This document shows, one piece after another, positions 1 to 13,288 of a stretch of DNA of 64,000 nucleotides. The notes beneath the pieces were generated by a model, which saw only the letters and a program-made list of their open reading frames with translations, ran no database searches and was not told where the DNA came from. The position numbers were made by a program, and so were the translations under genes. The stretch spans positions 1,178,001 to 1,242,000 of the forward strand of contig JBAJFE010000050.1 of NCBI GenBank assembly GCA_037903355.1, written 5' to 3'. The DNA comes from Trichuris trichiura. Its lineage: Eukaryota > Nematoda > Enoplea > Trichinellida > Trichuridae. Position 1 is the stretch's first letter; each line of letters starts with the position of its first letter.

Positions 1-365
1 GCTATTAATACAACAGATGATTGTGTGCCGCCATAAAAAAGATTTTATCTGAGAAAAGAGAGCTATTTTGAAGCTACTGTAGTACCTGAAATATTTTTTT
101 CTTCTTAGTATAGATAACATCACTACAAACGCCTTTTCATTTGCCTTACATTTATCTCAGCTCGCTGGCTTAATTTGAACTATACTTAAGAGAGTGAACC
201 ATTGCTTATGAATACTAAATTAAGGCTACAGAATTTAACACTCTGTTGAACAGCTTCTCTAACAATTTCCCGCCAGCGAATACGAGAAAATTGTAGATAT
301 CGAAACTGAGCAACGATCAATAATAGCACAGTGACAATGAACATCACGCTTAACATGAAACTTAC

Positions 366-1897
366 GCGAAAGGTGGCAGGAAATGAAGAGAAGACTTGTG
401 CCGAAGAATTTGAGCCATACGGCAACTGCTCCTTTTGTCTTTATGTTGGAGATGGGCCTCGTATTCCTAGCAAAGGTTTTCGAATCTGACAAATAGGAAG
501 CGCAACTTGAAGACTCACACCTACTGAATAGTAGTAAATAAAGTATGCTAACCTGAAACGAACCAAACCAATTCTCTTCGAATAAACAAGGACAAATGTT
601 GAACGCCCATCCAAACGGAACGGATGAGAACCTGTTTACAATGGGAAAGGCAGCATTGCAATCGTTTCTCCCAAACTCTAAACTCTTTGCTAAAATTAAG
701 CATCAGTTAAAGTTGCCATTCGGCTATTTCGCGCTACGTACGTACGCGCTGCATTCTGGAGCTGCTTCTTGCAAACCAATGGCGTAGATGTCAGCCGTAT
801 GCTGCACATGCTCAGGGAACAACATTTCTTGTATATGGTGATCTAATATATCCTGAAAATATCAAATCAAATTTTTTTTCTTAATCTATTCACATTTTCG
901 CTTTCTGCAATGAATTTACTCATAGAATTTGACTGAAATTGGAAAAATTGCTATTCTCTTTCAACCCCAACCAACAGTCCAGTATTGCACGCATTATGTA
1001 ATTAATGAACACTCTCCTACAGCTTATACATCATTTACCAGAATGGATTAATATTATGCTTACACGTTAAGAGGCAAACGAGTAATAGATGTCCTACTTT
1101 CCTGAAAAATGAATGTTTTGCTAACATGCGTAGAAGCGTAGCTCAAAAATTGGTTCAAGCCTCACGTAAGCGTTTTTGCTTTTATGTTATCGCGTCACAT
1201 TACGCCATCGTCCTTAGCGATTACGTAAAGCTAATGTCGAATTAATTTTTATCACGAAAAAATATTAAAGCTCTGTCGCTTCTTCAGGCCTTGAAGACGA
1301 CTTGTTCTGAATAATGTGAGGGGGCGGGAGATTTCAAAAAAATTCAAACCTTTCCGGCCATGTTGAAAGTAGAGACGAAAATACTCAATCGTCGTCCGGG
1401 TAGACAGCTATCCAATTCGTCGCTGCCTAAAAGCGTACCGCTCACTATACTTTGGCTGCGACTGAAAAGTTCAAACTTCGCTTGCGGAAAAATACGCGAA
1501 AATTCACACGCTCTCACTTTGTGCGAGCCTCCGAGACGGGAATCCTTGTTAACTCAGACGAATTGATCAAATGCTTGTATTTCGGTATTACCAATTCGAA
1601 AGAGGATTCGGTGAATTCCTGCGACTGCCGGCTGCCGACGAATTTATTTCCTTTACTCAGCTCTTCACCCTTCGAGCCTTCGAAGCACACGTCCACCCTA
1701 AGGTTTTCCCCATAGAGGCCACCATCCTCAGCACCGTCGGCTGACTGTTCTAAGGCACATTTCGAAGATGTTAAGCTGACGTTATCGTTGTTGGACACTG
1801 AGCCACTTTCCGAGGATGTAGACGTCAACTGGGATGCCAAAATCAATCGTGCTGCCTTCTTGGCTAGTCCGTCTTTCCGGGATTTCCTCTCCTCCAT
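366..1897 (-). CDS. INPP5E: Inositol polyphosphate 5-phosphatase, INPP5E-like (partial, 5 exons seen)
   Basis: Removes the 5-phosphate from phosphoinositides; in animals INPP5E acts at cilia and the Golgi. Five exons fit in frame on the minus strand: 1897-1518, 1461-1350, 852-746, 689-553 and 485-366, all with GT-AG introns and matching phases. Exon 2 carries the start of the catalytic domain (LSIFVSTFNMAGK, compare FVATWNMQG in the human protein). Exon 3 has DIYAIGLQEA (family motif DLYVIGVQEG). Exon 4 has LSLFIRRELVWF. Exon 5 has ISNIKTKGAVAV followed by FFGTSLLFISCHL, the region before the catalytic histidine/asparagine motifs. The remaining catalytic exons lie beyond the left edge. The start is the ATG at 1897; the N-terminal region is Ser-rich and shorter than in vertebrates, so an upstream exon is possible. 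Family assignment is strong; choice of INPP5E among 5-phosphatases rests on the IKTKGA block and is likely. Confidence 0.85.
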
Positions 1898-4800
1898 AAA
1901 AGTGATTCATGCCGTACCACCTCTGCAGCGTTGATATGCTGAGCACTAAAATTTGTTCGACAGTGAGCAAACGATGGGGGGCAAAAATGGCTTCTGCACA
2001 TTATAGGCCATTTTGCTTCCCTTCGGTAGGTCGAGGCAAGGTTGCTATGGAAACGTAAATACTTCGCTGATGAGAGCAGAAAGAGGTATTAACACTTCGG
2101 ATGTACAGGTAATACAATCTATACCGTAAAATGGAAGTGACAAAGCATGCAAAATTGTGATATTAAAAAATGTAACGCGCTTCATTAGCTAATGCTAGAA
2201 CAGACTGTCAAATGTATTACATACTCCATAAAAGTCTCATGAATCTACTTGGTTGAGATAAGAATAAATTGAATGAATTTTTACTTGAAGAAAATCGATT
2301 TCTGCGTCAAGCCCCGACATCAGTCGACTTGCTGGCAGTGGTATAGGCCAAAGTTGGTCAGCCACAAGCGTGAGACAAAGTGGGAGCTACCTATTCTTAG
2401 GCAATTGCTTCATTAGCCATTTGAAACAATTGCTTTAGTAGTCTGTAGTGCGCTGGTACGCATAGTATGAAATTAAGACTTGAAAATTTTTTGAGATTAT
2501 GCTCCTCCATGACGTCATTGAACTTTTGACTGCCGAACATCAAACACAGCTCCCCTTCATCTAATACTTAAAGTACTTTTCTCAAGGGGCTTTCGAATAA
2601 CGCTGGCTCAAAAAGGAGCTGACGTTCAGAAAAGAAATTCATTTGCATATTTACCATACCCATTTCACCAGAAGAGACACGGATTTACCCTAACTGAAAC
2701 CGGAATAACCCCATCTTGGCGGCAGCGCGACTTCAATAGACTGGAACGAAATAAAAGCCATTTGTTATTGCTTGATACATTAAAGTAGGAGGGTTGAATA
2801 GCTGACAGGGTTACCTAACCCTCTCTTTCTTTGTCTGATAAAACTAAACATTAAGCTGCATAAACCAACTGAACAAGTATTAATACTTTAAGAAAATCGT
2901 CGAAACAACCCAAAAAAACCAATGCAAACAACCTTACTTAAGCCAGCATGGATGCAAGAATCCCTATTACGTTTGAAAGCTCAAAAATAGGAGTAGTAAC
3001 TGCTCTCTATCCAATCGGTTTGGCAAGTAGTCATTTATACCGATATGCTCTATGCTAGTTTGTTGTAATGTAACAAAGGGAAAACAAAAATCTGACTGCG
3101 ACGTGCGATATATCAAAAATTTGCCTACTGCTGAATACTGAACGTTTAGTGTCATGTTAAAGTCTTGAACAAGTTAGACAATTACCGGATAAACCGGTTA
3201 AAATTGAAGGATAGCCGGAAATGGCAACAATCAGACATTTGTCTACTCAGCTGTCAACTACAAAACAGCGATAACAAAAATGGTGTATTTTACTAAGCAA
3301 AAAAACCTGCAAAACAACTCGACCACCAAATACCATGCTGCTGCCTGCACATTGATCATCGGTAATTATTAAACATTTTCTGAGCTTTTTTTATTGAAAA
3401 GATGAAACATTAAGCCTCAACTGAGCAAACATGTCTTTTTTAACTTTTAACGCTACTACGCGTATTAGAATCACTGGAAAGAAATAAAGTTAAAATTTTC
3501 ATTTCATGAAGCGGTGTTCCCCTGTGAACTTGTAGCAAAAACGCAATAACGTAGTAGACAATGTAATATACAATGCCACATTCTGCTACTTCATTTTAAT
3601 GCTTAAAATGGCAACTGGGTGTTCAGACAGCAATGAAGCCGTCTTAAAAACGTGACGAGACTTTGACTCACCTTGTTACAAGAATCCCGTCTACAAAGGC
3701 AAAGGGTAATGATCACTAAATGAAATGAAGAGTACGTTCATTAGCCACAAACCTTATGCTTTGTTATCGCATTGTTAAGGCAGTGGTACGGTCATCGAAG
3801 CGTGAAAATTGCAAGAATTCGATTGGATACGCTTCCTTGAACAGTTCATGGCAAATAGACTCGTGTGATGATACATCTGAAATAAGCCTATCAATTATTA
3901 AACTATTCATAGCTGAGTAATGTGGAGATTTCACAAGGTTCTTTAATGAGCTTTCCATTCTTGTATTGCTTTTAAAGAAGAGTAATTACTGAACAAACGA
4001 CATGCATCACTGACGTTTGCATTAAGTTGAAATGAGCAAGAGCCTTAATCGATCGATTTACATTATTGTTCGATGCTGAAACGTTGCACGCAATAACTTC
4101 TACGTGACGCTGAGTCAGAAGTACGAAACCTGACAAGCAGCTTGAAAAAATGCCTTCACGTAGAAGCGAAACTGTGCAGCGAAATGGATAATTTTAAGTG
4201 TGCCTTAGGAAACTGGCGTAACTACTGCATCAACGAATATTGAGAACAATTTTTAAAAAAATTTCCGCAGCAACAGAGTTGCCATCTCCCTGTCAAAAAA
4301 TTGAAGAACATTTCTGTTGAAGCAGCTCAATTATTACGCAACACTCTGCGTCCTTCTAAATCATGGATACTTGTCAATCCTACTGATGCTACCTGCTAAT
4401 CTCTCACTGTCATACTGTTACCTGAGCTGGTAAAGGCAAGAGAAATGCTTGCCAAAATGGAACCTGCATTTCTCGAACGGCGGGAAGACTAAATGACAAA
4501 GTTCAAAGCATTGATGGATAAATAACCGTCGGCGAAACGCAAGAGATTAAATGATCGTTGTCGGACAAAATACGTAGTTCATTGGCAATATTGCTTGCTA
4601 AGAGTAAACAAAAGCTAAAGGCAATTTTCGAGCTTAATCGAGTAAATGAGTGCTCGGATAAAACGTTGAAACGCCGCGTCTCTTAGCCTGTTCGAGTATT
4701 TCCTTAATTGGCTAAGCAGTACTTGAATACAATTTTGCCAACGGTAGTTCTGTAGCAAGAAGTACAATGGGTTTTGGCCAACGGCTTTCCGAACTTGCTT

Positions 4801-5081
4801 TTGCCATTTTCAACGGGACATTGGTTTCGTTTTTAGTTCTAATCTTAATTATCGTACTTAACTTTGCGGAAGATCTTTTTTTGGTACATAAAGGATAATT
4901 CTTTTCGTGTTACAGTATCAGTGCTCAATTTTGTATACTTTGAATTACGTCTGTTCCGTGACAAAGTTGTTTCGCGTTTTTCTAAGTTCAGTAGGCCACA
5001 TGTATGCGTTTAGAAGTTCAATTGCGTCATATTTCCACTTCCGCGTTTTAGGTGTTTGGCAACGAAGCAAAATAAGGCGCA
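1898..5081. other. Intergenic region, no gene seen
   Basis: About 3.2 kb between the divergent INPP5E-like gene and the first presenilin. Only short unrelated open frames occur; none matches a family I know, and no RNA gene was seen. Promoters of the two flanking genes must lie here, but no clear TATA or initiator element could be assigned. Confidence 0.5.
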
Positions 5082-6859
5082 ATGAATCCCAGTGACCGCC
5101 CAGCTGTGATCGGCCACCCAATCCTTGAAGACAATGTAGACGCAAATGAAGCGCAAAGAGAGGAAAAGTCAGAAATCAGTCTGAAATACGGAGCGCGCCA
5201 TGTTATCTTGCTCTTTGTCCCCGTTTGTTTATGCATGCTGGTGGTTATTGTAACAATGAATACTGTTGATTACTATAGCGTTAAGGACGTATACTTGTAA
5301 GTATTATTTATTTGTAACATATTTTTCAAATCTTTTTTTTATGTAAAGGCTATACACTCCTTTCCACAGCGACACTACTGATGTAGGCACTATTGTATGG
5401 GAGTCTGTTGCCAACTCCGTCATTCTACTCGGCGTTGTTATTGTTATGACTGTATTGCTAATCGTCTTATACAAGCTTCGATGCTACAGGGTAAGCCTCC
5501 TTATGACTTAACGCTACTGAGCTGCGATGACACTACAGAACGGTTTTAAAATCCGCGATATGAAATTAACAAAGGGTAAATTTTTTTGTAAGGCGGTATT
5601 TCATTTAAGTCATATGGTCATGTTTGATTCTGCTGTTGTCGACCTTTGAGTTTTATAGGTAATACATGGCTGGTTGATCCTGTCAAGTCTTTTTATGCTG
5701 TTCTTCTTTACCTTCACTTATCTACGGTATTTGCCCCTCATAGCTCTTCAAACTAAGTGAACATTGACTCGGCTTAATTGTAGGGAGGTTTTCATGGCTT
5801 ACAATGTTCCCTTAGACTACATTACGTCATCATTGATTATGTGGAACCTTGGTATTGTCGGTATGATTTGCATACATTGGAAAGGACCACTTTTGCTTCA
5901 ACAAGCTTACCTTATTCTCATGTCGGCATTGATGGCGCTTATATTCATTAAATATCTTCCCGACTGGACAGCTTGGACCGTACTGGCCGTGATATCCCTT
6001 TGGGATCTTGTGGCGGTGCTATGCCCTCACGGTCCGTTGCGGATACTCGTCGAAACTGCCCAAGAAAGGGACGAACCAATATTTCCCGCTTTGATTTACT
6101 CATGTAAGTTCAATTTGTTGGCCTTCAATTTTCCGGCATTGTTGCTTTGCAGCCACCGTGATATACAGTATTTTTCTGGGCAAAAGAAGCAACAGCTTGA
6201 CCAGGGTCAGCGTGGAGAATAATACGCAAGAACAAGGTGCGGAGCCAACTCGGTGATCACATTTTGTTTGAAGATGTTACATATTCAGCCTTTTCCGGAG
6301 AAACGGTGGTTGCGTTTTCGAATACGCGCCCAATTCTTGTAGTCGACCATCATCCAGACGCGGATACACAAATCGTTAGCAGCAGACTTGCAAAGCAAGC
6401 CAATGTATCCGGACGTTTGTGCCAAACCGACTTTAGGCCGCATTCGTCCCCGTCAACTTCCGCAGCCGAAATGGAAGACGAAGAAGAGCGTACTAATGAG
6501 TAGGATACTTTTTAAATTTGCATAATATGCTTTTTTTAGGCGGAGTTAAGTTGGGTTTGGGCGATTTTATATTCTACAGCGTTCTTGTCGGTAAGGCTTC
6601 AACATACGGTGACTGGAATACAACCGTTGCCTGCCTGGTAGCCGTTCTCATCGTAAGCAAATTTGATAATTTGTCTTTCTTACAAAATAATCGTTTTTTA
6701 TAGGGCCTTTGCGTCACCCTTCTTCTATTGGCCATTTTTAGGAAGGCATTGCCCGCGCTTCCCGTCTCTATTTTTTTTGGTCTCATTTTTTACTTTTCCA
6801 CTTCCATTATTGTGTCGCCAATGACAAATACTTTAGCCAGTTTGCAGATATTTGCCTAA
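5082..6859 (+). CDS. Presenilin, copy A (gamma-secretase catalytic subunit)
   Basis: Intramembrane aspartyl protease, the catalytic subunit of gamma-secretase that cleaves Notch-type receptors. Eight exons join in frame: 5082-5296, 5349-5490, 5659-5726, 5784-6103, 6153-6236, 6289-6489, 6540-6652 and 6704-6859, giving 432 residues, normal for the family. Seen in order: [18 protein letters not shown] (TM1), [24 protein letters not shown], the TM6 catalytic block [16 protein letters not shown] with its aspartate, [19 protein letters not shown], then [17 protein letters not shown] with the second catalytic aspartate in GLGD, and [13 protein letters not shown] with the PALP motif. Both catalytic aspartates are present, so activity is expected. 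Tryptophan replaces the usual tyrosine before the TM6 aspartate. Exons 5 and 6 encode the poorly conserved loop and their junctions are the least certain. The second copy follows 1.2 kb downstream. Confidence 0.93.
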
Positions 6860-8043
6860 CGTATGATAATGTACTCTTTTATCTTTCGCTCTCCTATTAA
6901 ACGCTGCGCTTCCTATCGTTAGTATTGTAATGAAAAGAGCGAGTCTTGTTTTTATGCCCACAAGTCATACTGTAGCTGAAAAAGCTCAGCTTCCTTTTTG
7001 GCAAGCATCTCGGTCATCCTTTTCTTTTCTTAGATACATTTAACCCGAAATCTAAGACTTGTATGTCGTCGTACAGTTAGGCATAGGCAGAACAGGATGG
7101 CCAGCAGCTTTTTGAACTTAACAAACAAGACTCGAAACTTTTAGCTAACCTGAGCATCATTCTCTGAGTATATAAATTTTGAGCTTTTAGCCGCTATAGT
7201 ACACTATTACATATCATTCCTACGACTATATATCGCAGGAATAATATGTTTACACGCGCAGAGGAATTTACAAATTTAAAAGACGATTAGTTTTTCTACC
7301 TGTAGGTAGGTGTACTTCCATCAAAGTAACAGCTTGCGTTTCGCAGTCAGCGCTGTAAAGCAGCATTTATTTCGCGTGTAAATCCTGGTAAAGTTATTCC
7401 ATTATTAAAAACAAAGAAATTTCGTATGCTGAGTCGCACGCGTATTTTTTTAATGCCAATTTGTATTATTATTTTTCCAATGCATCCTGTAAGCAATATT
7501 TTTGTCCTTATTTGTTCAACACCGGGAATTTTTATGGGTCACACGACAGCTAGACAACTAATCAGCTTGTTTATTCGACTGACAAAACTAAAGTACAGTA
7601 ATCAGAATTAGCCGCAGGTACGCTTCTTTACTGTATCCCTAATGATAAGCAGGTAGCATCTGAGTTCACGATGGCTAGAATGTATTCCTCAAAATGATTT
7701 GCGGAGCGGTTAAAGCTTATGCGCGTCCTAATTTTGGCGCTGACAATCAAAAAGTTTTTAAGCCAACTATCATCCCAAAGCGAGACGAAAAGTCTCCGCA
7801 GCTAAAAATACGCGCTGATTAGGCAGGTTCGTCGCGCAGTCTGGCTCTCATCTTTTTGTTTAAGGTCAGTTTAAAGTGGGAATTTTAAATTTCACTCTGT
7901 CTGGTCTCGACAATTACAAGTCAGTCATTTTCGAACTATTAATTAGTTGAAGTTGGCGTCTGTTGACAAAACAAGCGCTAGCAAGAAGAGAATTATTCAA
8001 GCTTTGCTCACGAGTCGATTCACTTGCAGTTTTGTTGTTAGAA
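6860..8043. other. Spacer between the presenilin copies
   Basis: AT-rich spacer of 1.2 kb. No exon, RNA gene or transposon remnant recognised. It should contain the 3' end of copy A and the promoter of copy B. Confidence 0.5.
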
Positions 8044-9972
8044 ATGTCTATGGAAGAACCGCAGCAAGAATTGCTGGCGAATACTGGGGCTACCTTTAAC
8101 GTAAAATATGGCGCCGGCCACGTCATTCAAATATTCATTCCAGTAGCATTATGTATGACCTTTGTGGCCATAGTTATGAATACAGTAACGCATTACAGAG
8201 TTCAGAATATGTTTCTGTAAAGGACTTGATCAGCTTTGTTGGTCGATGAATGATTCTTCCATTTAGACCATATACTCCATTCCACACCGAAACGGACGAA
8301 GTAAAAGTGATTGTGTACGAAAACGTTTTGAATACGTTGATCATCCTTTCCGTTGTCGTTTTGTTGACATGCTGTCTCGTTGCGTTGTACAAGTTCCGCT
8401 TTTACAGGGTATGAAATTTTATTAACACAATTCTACGCAGGCTGTCGACCCAAAGCTGTCGACAACGTTTAAAGTAAGGCAAGTTAAGACTGCTTGCCAA
8501 AGAAGGATTGACAAAGTCTAAAGTTTACATAACCGCTCCGCGGGATATTTTTCACTCTGATTTTTCAATTCGAGAGTTAACGCAGACGTACTTGAAAAAA
8601 ATGCGTTTATTTACAAGTTATTTATCGGCCCCAGAAGGTAGCTGCCATTTCGCTCTAATAATTCTATTATTCAGGTAATATACGCGTGGGTGATTGGTGC
8701 CGGCTTAGTCATATTGTTCTTCCTTCTGTTCACCTTCATCAAGTACGTAAGATTGGGCGTAATTTGTTGCCAAACAATTTTCTCCATATTTAGTTGCATT
8801 CTTGATGCGATTCAATTCCCTCTGGACGTTATTACGGGCATTTTTTTGCTTTGGAATTTGGCTGGTCTTGGAATGGTTGTTATATATTGGCATGGGCCGT
8901 TGCGTGTACAACAAGGCTATCTGATCGTCATGTCCGCACTGCTAGCATTATTTTTCATCAAATATCTGCCAAAATGGACTACCTGGATTCTTCTGGTTGT
9001 TATATCCCTGTGGGACTTGGTTGCTGTACTGCATCCACGTGGTCCATTAAGAGTTTTAGTTGAACTCTCCAGAGAACGAAATGAACCAATCATACCGGCT
9101 CTTGTCTACTCATGTACTAGATAAATTGAATTTTTTTAGCTTTTAAACTTAAGCTCATCCTTATTTTGTAAAATGCTCTCTTTTCTGGCTAATTAGTTTT
9201 TAAAGTATTCCTTAGCATACTAATATCCATAGTGTTACTTTTTCTTCGACTATTTCTTTACGGAGCTGAAAATAAGGACGCTCGAAATTTTAGCAGCTGT
9301 TACGTACGCAATGGCCAACGCGTCCAAAGCCGGCATTGCAAAGAAACTTAATTCGACAAGCAGCAAAACTAATGGTACATTGTCATGTTGTTTATACAGC
9401 GTCCTAAGTGTTTAAAAATGATTAATTTTGTTTTTATTTCAAGCAACGCTGTCCTTGAACTCTGCCATAACAGAAAATAGCAATTTTGAAACCCTCCGAA
9501 GCCAAGACTTACCTTCTACCTCTTCGGAAGAGAAGAAAGAGAAGGAAAAGAGAGCGAAAATGCTAGAAGAAGAAGAAGAATTTGAAGATGGTAATTGCTC
9601 ATCTCCATGAGTATTAGTTTTACCGTAACTTCTCCTATAGATGGTATAAAATTGGGCCTTGGGGATTTCATCTTCTACAGTCTATTGGTTGGCAAGAGCT
9701 GCGACCACGACGACAATCTAACCGTGGTAGCATGCATAATTTGCATCTTGATTGTGAGTATTAAATGAATATTCGTTGTTTGTAAAATTCCTTTTTAAAA
9801 TTTTCGTCTATTGCAGGGACTCAGCCTAACCCTAGTCATATTGGCCATACGTAAACACGCTCTGCCAGCTCTGCCGATTTCAATTTTCTTTGGAGTAATC
9901 GCTAACTTTTCCACTGCTTATATGATATCCCCAATGGCTACTGCCTTGGCCAGCCGACAGCTGTTCGTATAG
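8044..9972 (+). CDS. Presenilin, copy B (gamma-secretase catalytic subunit)
   Basis: Second complete presenilin, tandem to copy A. Eight exons join in frame: 8044-8216, 8267-8408, 8675-8742, 8794-9113, 9294-9374, 9444-9590, 9641-9753 and 9817-9972, giving 399 residues. Exons 2, 3, 4, 7 and 8 have exactly the same lengths as in copy A (142, 68, 320, 113, 156 nt), so the gene arose by duplication. Visible motifs: [44 protein letters not shown] with the TM6 aspartate, [19 protein letters not shown] with the GLGD aspartate, and HALPALPISIFFG with PALP. The cytosolic loop is shorter and very acidic/lysine-rich (EEKKEKEKRAK then a run of glutamates), unlike copy A. The start ATG at 8044 has an open frame upstream without another ATG. 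Nematodes commonly carry more than one presenilin; which family copy this matches cannot be decided here. Confidence 0.92.
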
Positions 9973-11599
9973 GCAGACTAATAAATTGATTAATTGCGCG
10001 CGCAAGTCGTCAACTATTAATTTTTTTTCAAGACTGCACCATTCTTCAAAACGTTTGTCGATCAAAAACGCATTCCGGATCGAATAAATTACGAAAGAAG
10101 ATAGAGAATTAAAGAGGTTAGCGAAAATGCAGTACGAACCTGATTATCTGGACTAAGGGATAATTCAAATCCTTTGAAAATTTAGATGCTTTATAAATCG
10201 TATTCCGCATTGCCTTTTAATTATTAACAATTCTCCTTGTCATAAAAGGAAATCAAAATTAATCGTTTTCTACGCCCCGTTTAAAACTAGTTCGTCTTTT
10301 CATAAGCTTAAAAGTTCTTGCGACTAATACTTTAGCTTAGCAAACTGGTAAACTTTTTTCTTCTTGGCGAACGCGAATTAATGACTTTATGACTGCTTCT
10401 TTGGCTATCATGCTTTGCAGTGCGTTAGCGCGTCTAATAAAGCACTTGTGTTCCAGCTTTTTCAAAACAGCAGTCTTATTAATTTTTTAAATGGAAATAT
10501 AGCACATGTCGCTTCACTTTTATTGTATCTGCGTATGTCTGCTTTATGTAAACTCCTGAGCGTTTATCTAAACTTGCGTATCTTATTCATACTGTCACTT
10601 TTGCCTACGTGGCCGTTTGGATTGGTATCTCTTCCTTGCTTACTCATGCATCTAGCAATGCCTAACTATAACTCTCTTATTTGTTTTTATTGTGAATTGC
10701 TTTTCTGTTCGTAACGGTTAAGCAATTGTTGCAACAAAGCAAACTATTGGAATTTGTTGTTTTCTGCAAAGCTTGTAAAAATTACGCAAAATGCAGTTAT
10801 CGCACCTGAGGCTTCACATGTAAAGACAGGAAGCCATTCCAGTTAGAAATTTTAGGGTTTTTTTGAGACAAAGAGCAGTGCTAATGAATAATACCGTAAC
10901 GGTAGAGATAAGCAAGTACGACGGTACTTGCTCATCCCTATCACTACGGTAGGCCTACGTTTCAAATGTAGCGAAGGAAAAAGAAGCCGGTAATTGGAGA
11001 GTCAGCGGGCTGCATGGTTGGTGTTCGCGGCGCGGTACTGTGAGCAAAATGCTTAAAAGGTCTCGATGGCTTTGTTTCAATCTATGCATATGAAAAGAAA
11101 TGATACGCCGACTAACGTCTGGTTCTGCATTTCCAGTCATATCACAACCTAAGCGGCTCTCCTTGCAAAGGGAAAAAGCAAAAGCAGAGAGAAAAACAAG
11201 AGGCGGACTGTCGCTTGTTAAAAATAATAAAGTTCCTGAGAATTCCCTTACTACTTGGCAAAAAATAAGGTACGCGTCCTTTCGCTATAAACGTGTGCAT
11301 ACAGTACGATATATTTGGCATGAGTCTTCGTAATCATCTGTCTAACTAACATTGATCTTTCTTTTAAAGCTGCTGTTCCTGTTCGCTTCAGGCATATAAT
11401 AAAACCATTGCAAAAAGTAATTTTTTTAACATGCAGCGAAATAGTTCGATTATGCCGGTTGAAGAGTTTTCTCATTTGCGTACAATATTGGAAACTCACT
11501 CGCATTGTTTTGTAGTACTTGCATTCGCGAAAGTACTGTATCCGTAGAATGCAGGTAAACACTTGACTTAAAGCATATTCCAATGCGCGAATTCTGGAG
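9973..11599. other. Intergenic, with a palindromic repeat
   Basis: 1.6 kb between presenilin B and the p24 gene. No exon supported. It contains the palindromic sequence at about 10900-10950 described separately, and runs of short T-rich sequence. Confidence 0.45.
10899..10953. repeat. Palindromic dispersed repeat (MITE-like hairpin)
   Basis: The sequence GATAAGCAAGTAC, a 4-base loop, and GTACTTGCTCATC form an imperfect hairpin, with ACGGTAG-type ends on both sides. A related copy starts GGTAGAGATAAGCAGGTACA at about 52124. Another stretch with GTAGTGATAGGTAAG lies at 12825. The copies suggest a small dispersed palindromic element of unknown family. Confidence 0.45.
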
Positions 11600-12564
11600 A
11601 TGATCATGATTAGCGTTTTCAAAGTACTCGTCGCTAGCTTGTTGGCAAGCCAAGCAGTTGCGCTTTACTTTCTGATCAGCGAAACGGAGCGAAAATGCTT
11701 TGTTGAGGAGATCCCCGACCAGACAATGGTTATAGGTGGGCTAAATGCATGGAAACGACGGACCGTTTCACCAGCGCCGCTTTAAGGCAATTACAAAGTT
11801 TCCGCGTATGATCCTCAAACGAAAAAGTACTCGCAGTTGGCCGGACTCGGAATGCACGTTGAGGTGACTGATCCGGATGGCCATGTGATGCTTTCTCGAC
11901 TTTACACCAACGAGGGCAGAGTTACGTTCACCAGCAGCAAACCGGGCGAGCATGTTATCTGCTTGTTTTCCAATTCGACTCGATGGGTCTCCGGCACTAT
12001 GCTGGTCAAACACAAAAGGCTTCTTTTTGCTTATGCAAATGTTTGCTTTTTTTTTAGCGGGTTGACTTCAACGTTCAAGTTGGTGATCACGCTCAGGATT
12101 ACGCAAAGATTGCCGTCAAGGAGCGTCTGAACGACTTGCAGCTTCGCATAAGACAGTTAATTGATCAAGTCGACCAGATGTCGAAGGAGCAAAATTACCA
12201 AAGAGTAAGTGGCTTTAAAATATGCACCGAACAACTGTAACAGTCCGCCCACTGTAAGGGCGGGAAAAAACCAGTTCCACAAAGCTACCTAACAGGCCTA
12301 CCTACATGTATATCTGCATCGTAGGCTTGAACTCGTCTTATTCAAACGATAGGAAGCGTTATTTCCATAGTTTAATGAATTGCTCGTATATGCCTTTTAT
12401 TATTCACATTTTAGTATCGCGAAGAAATGTTTCGACAACTAAGCGAATCCACCAACCAGCGGGTGCTATGGTGGGCCATTGCTCAAACCGCCGTCCTCAT
12501 ATTAACCGGTATTTGGCAGATGCGTCATCTTAAAGGCTTCTTTGAGGCTAAAAAGCTCGTGTGA
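11600..12564 (+). CDS. TMED9: p24 family cargo receptor, TMED4/TMED9 type
   Basis: Single-pass type I membrane protein of COPI/COPII vesicles that helps sort cargo between ER and Golgi. Four exons (11600-11735, 11787-12004, 12058-12204, 12415-12564) join in frame to 216 residues, the usual p24 size. Signal peptide at residues 1-21 ([13 protein letters not shown]), directly followed by [19 protein letters not shown], the start of the GOLD domain typical of the p24-alpha group. The second GOLD cysteine lies in HVICLFSN. A coiled coil follows ([20 protein letters not shown]). Next come [20 protein letters not shown] (membrane span) and the tail FFEAKKLV, which carries the dilysine COPI retrieval signal. 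Exon 2 uses a weak donor (GTCAAA), but the joined frame matches the family exactly. The alpha subgroup is certain; TMED4 versus TMED9 cannot be separated in invertebrates. Confidence 0.93.
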
Positions 12565-13288
12565 TCTTTGCTAATTCAACCCCGCTGTTGTTGTTTTCGA
12601 GTTGTCTCGCGTGTTATCGATTTTTGGCAGTTAACTTACGTTCAAAACATCTGTTATTTGCTCCTACGCGGCTTCATTCGCAGACATTTGCATAGAGCAT
12701 TTCGATTGGCGCGTAAAAAATGAATAGAGTATAAAGTCATTAATCATTATTCACTATGCTCTCCGCATTTTGAATAGTCCTCCCGGCGTTAAATCGGTCG
12801 TACATAAATGAGCTGTCAGAATACGGTAGTGATAGGTAAGGTTTTAATCTTACTGTAGAAAAGTAAGTTATCCCCCGTACGGTAACGCGTTTTCAAATTT
12901 TTAAATTAAACCTTGTCAATAAAGGTTAGACCAGATTAGCATTTCACTGACGAAGTAAGGTTCGCCTATTAGCTGACATAAGCTATTTTTCACTTCCTGC
13001 GGTTCTACGTCAGCCGCCAAGTTCAATTTATGCTAATTTTAATAACAGCGGTGTTTGAACTATTGAATTACGGCAGCTTTTGTCCCTTGTGCTTTTGTAA
13101 AGCTTTGAAAGGAATCATTTAAGAAGGAAGTGAATGCGCAAAAAAAGAATGAGAAGTATTAGAGCACTTATTTGAAATTTGCCAAGTCGAGTAAAACTTT
13201 CGGTTGAGCAGCTGTGCAATTCAGTTTTTCCCTCGTGTCTTCCAAGGCAATTTTTACCTTAAAAGCCGAGTGAAAGGACGCCGCTTAC
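12565..13288. other. Convergent intergenic region, no gene seen
   Basis: About 0.7 kb between the tail-to-tail p24 and ARMH3 genes. It contains the 3' ends of both genes and several TACGGTA/TACTGTA motifs, but no exon or RNA gene. Confidence 0.5.
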
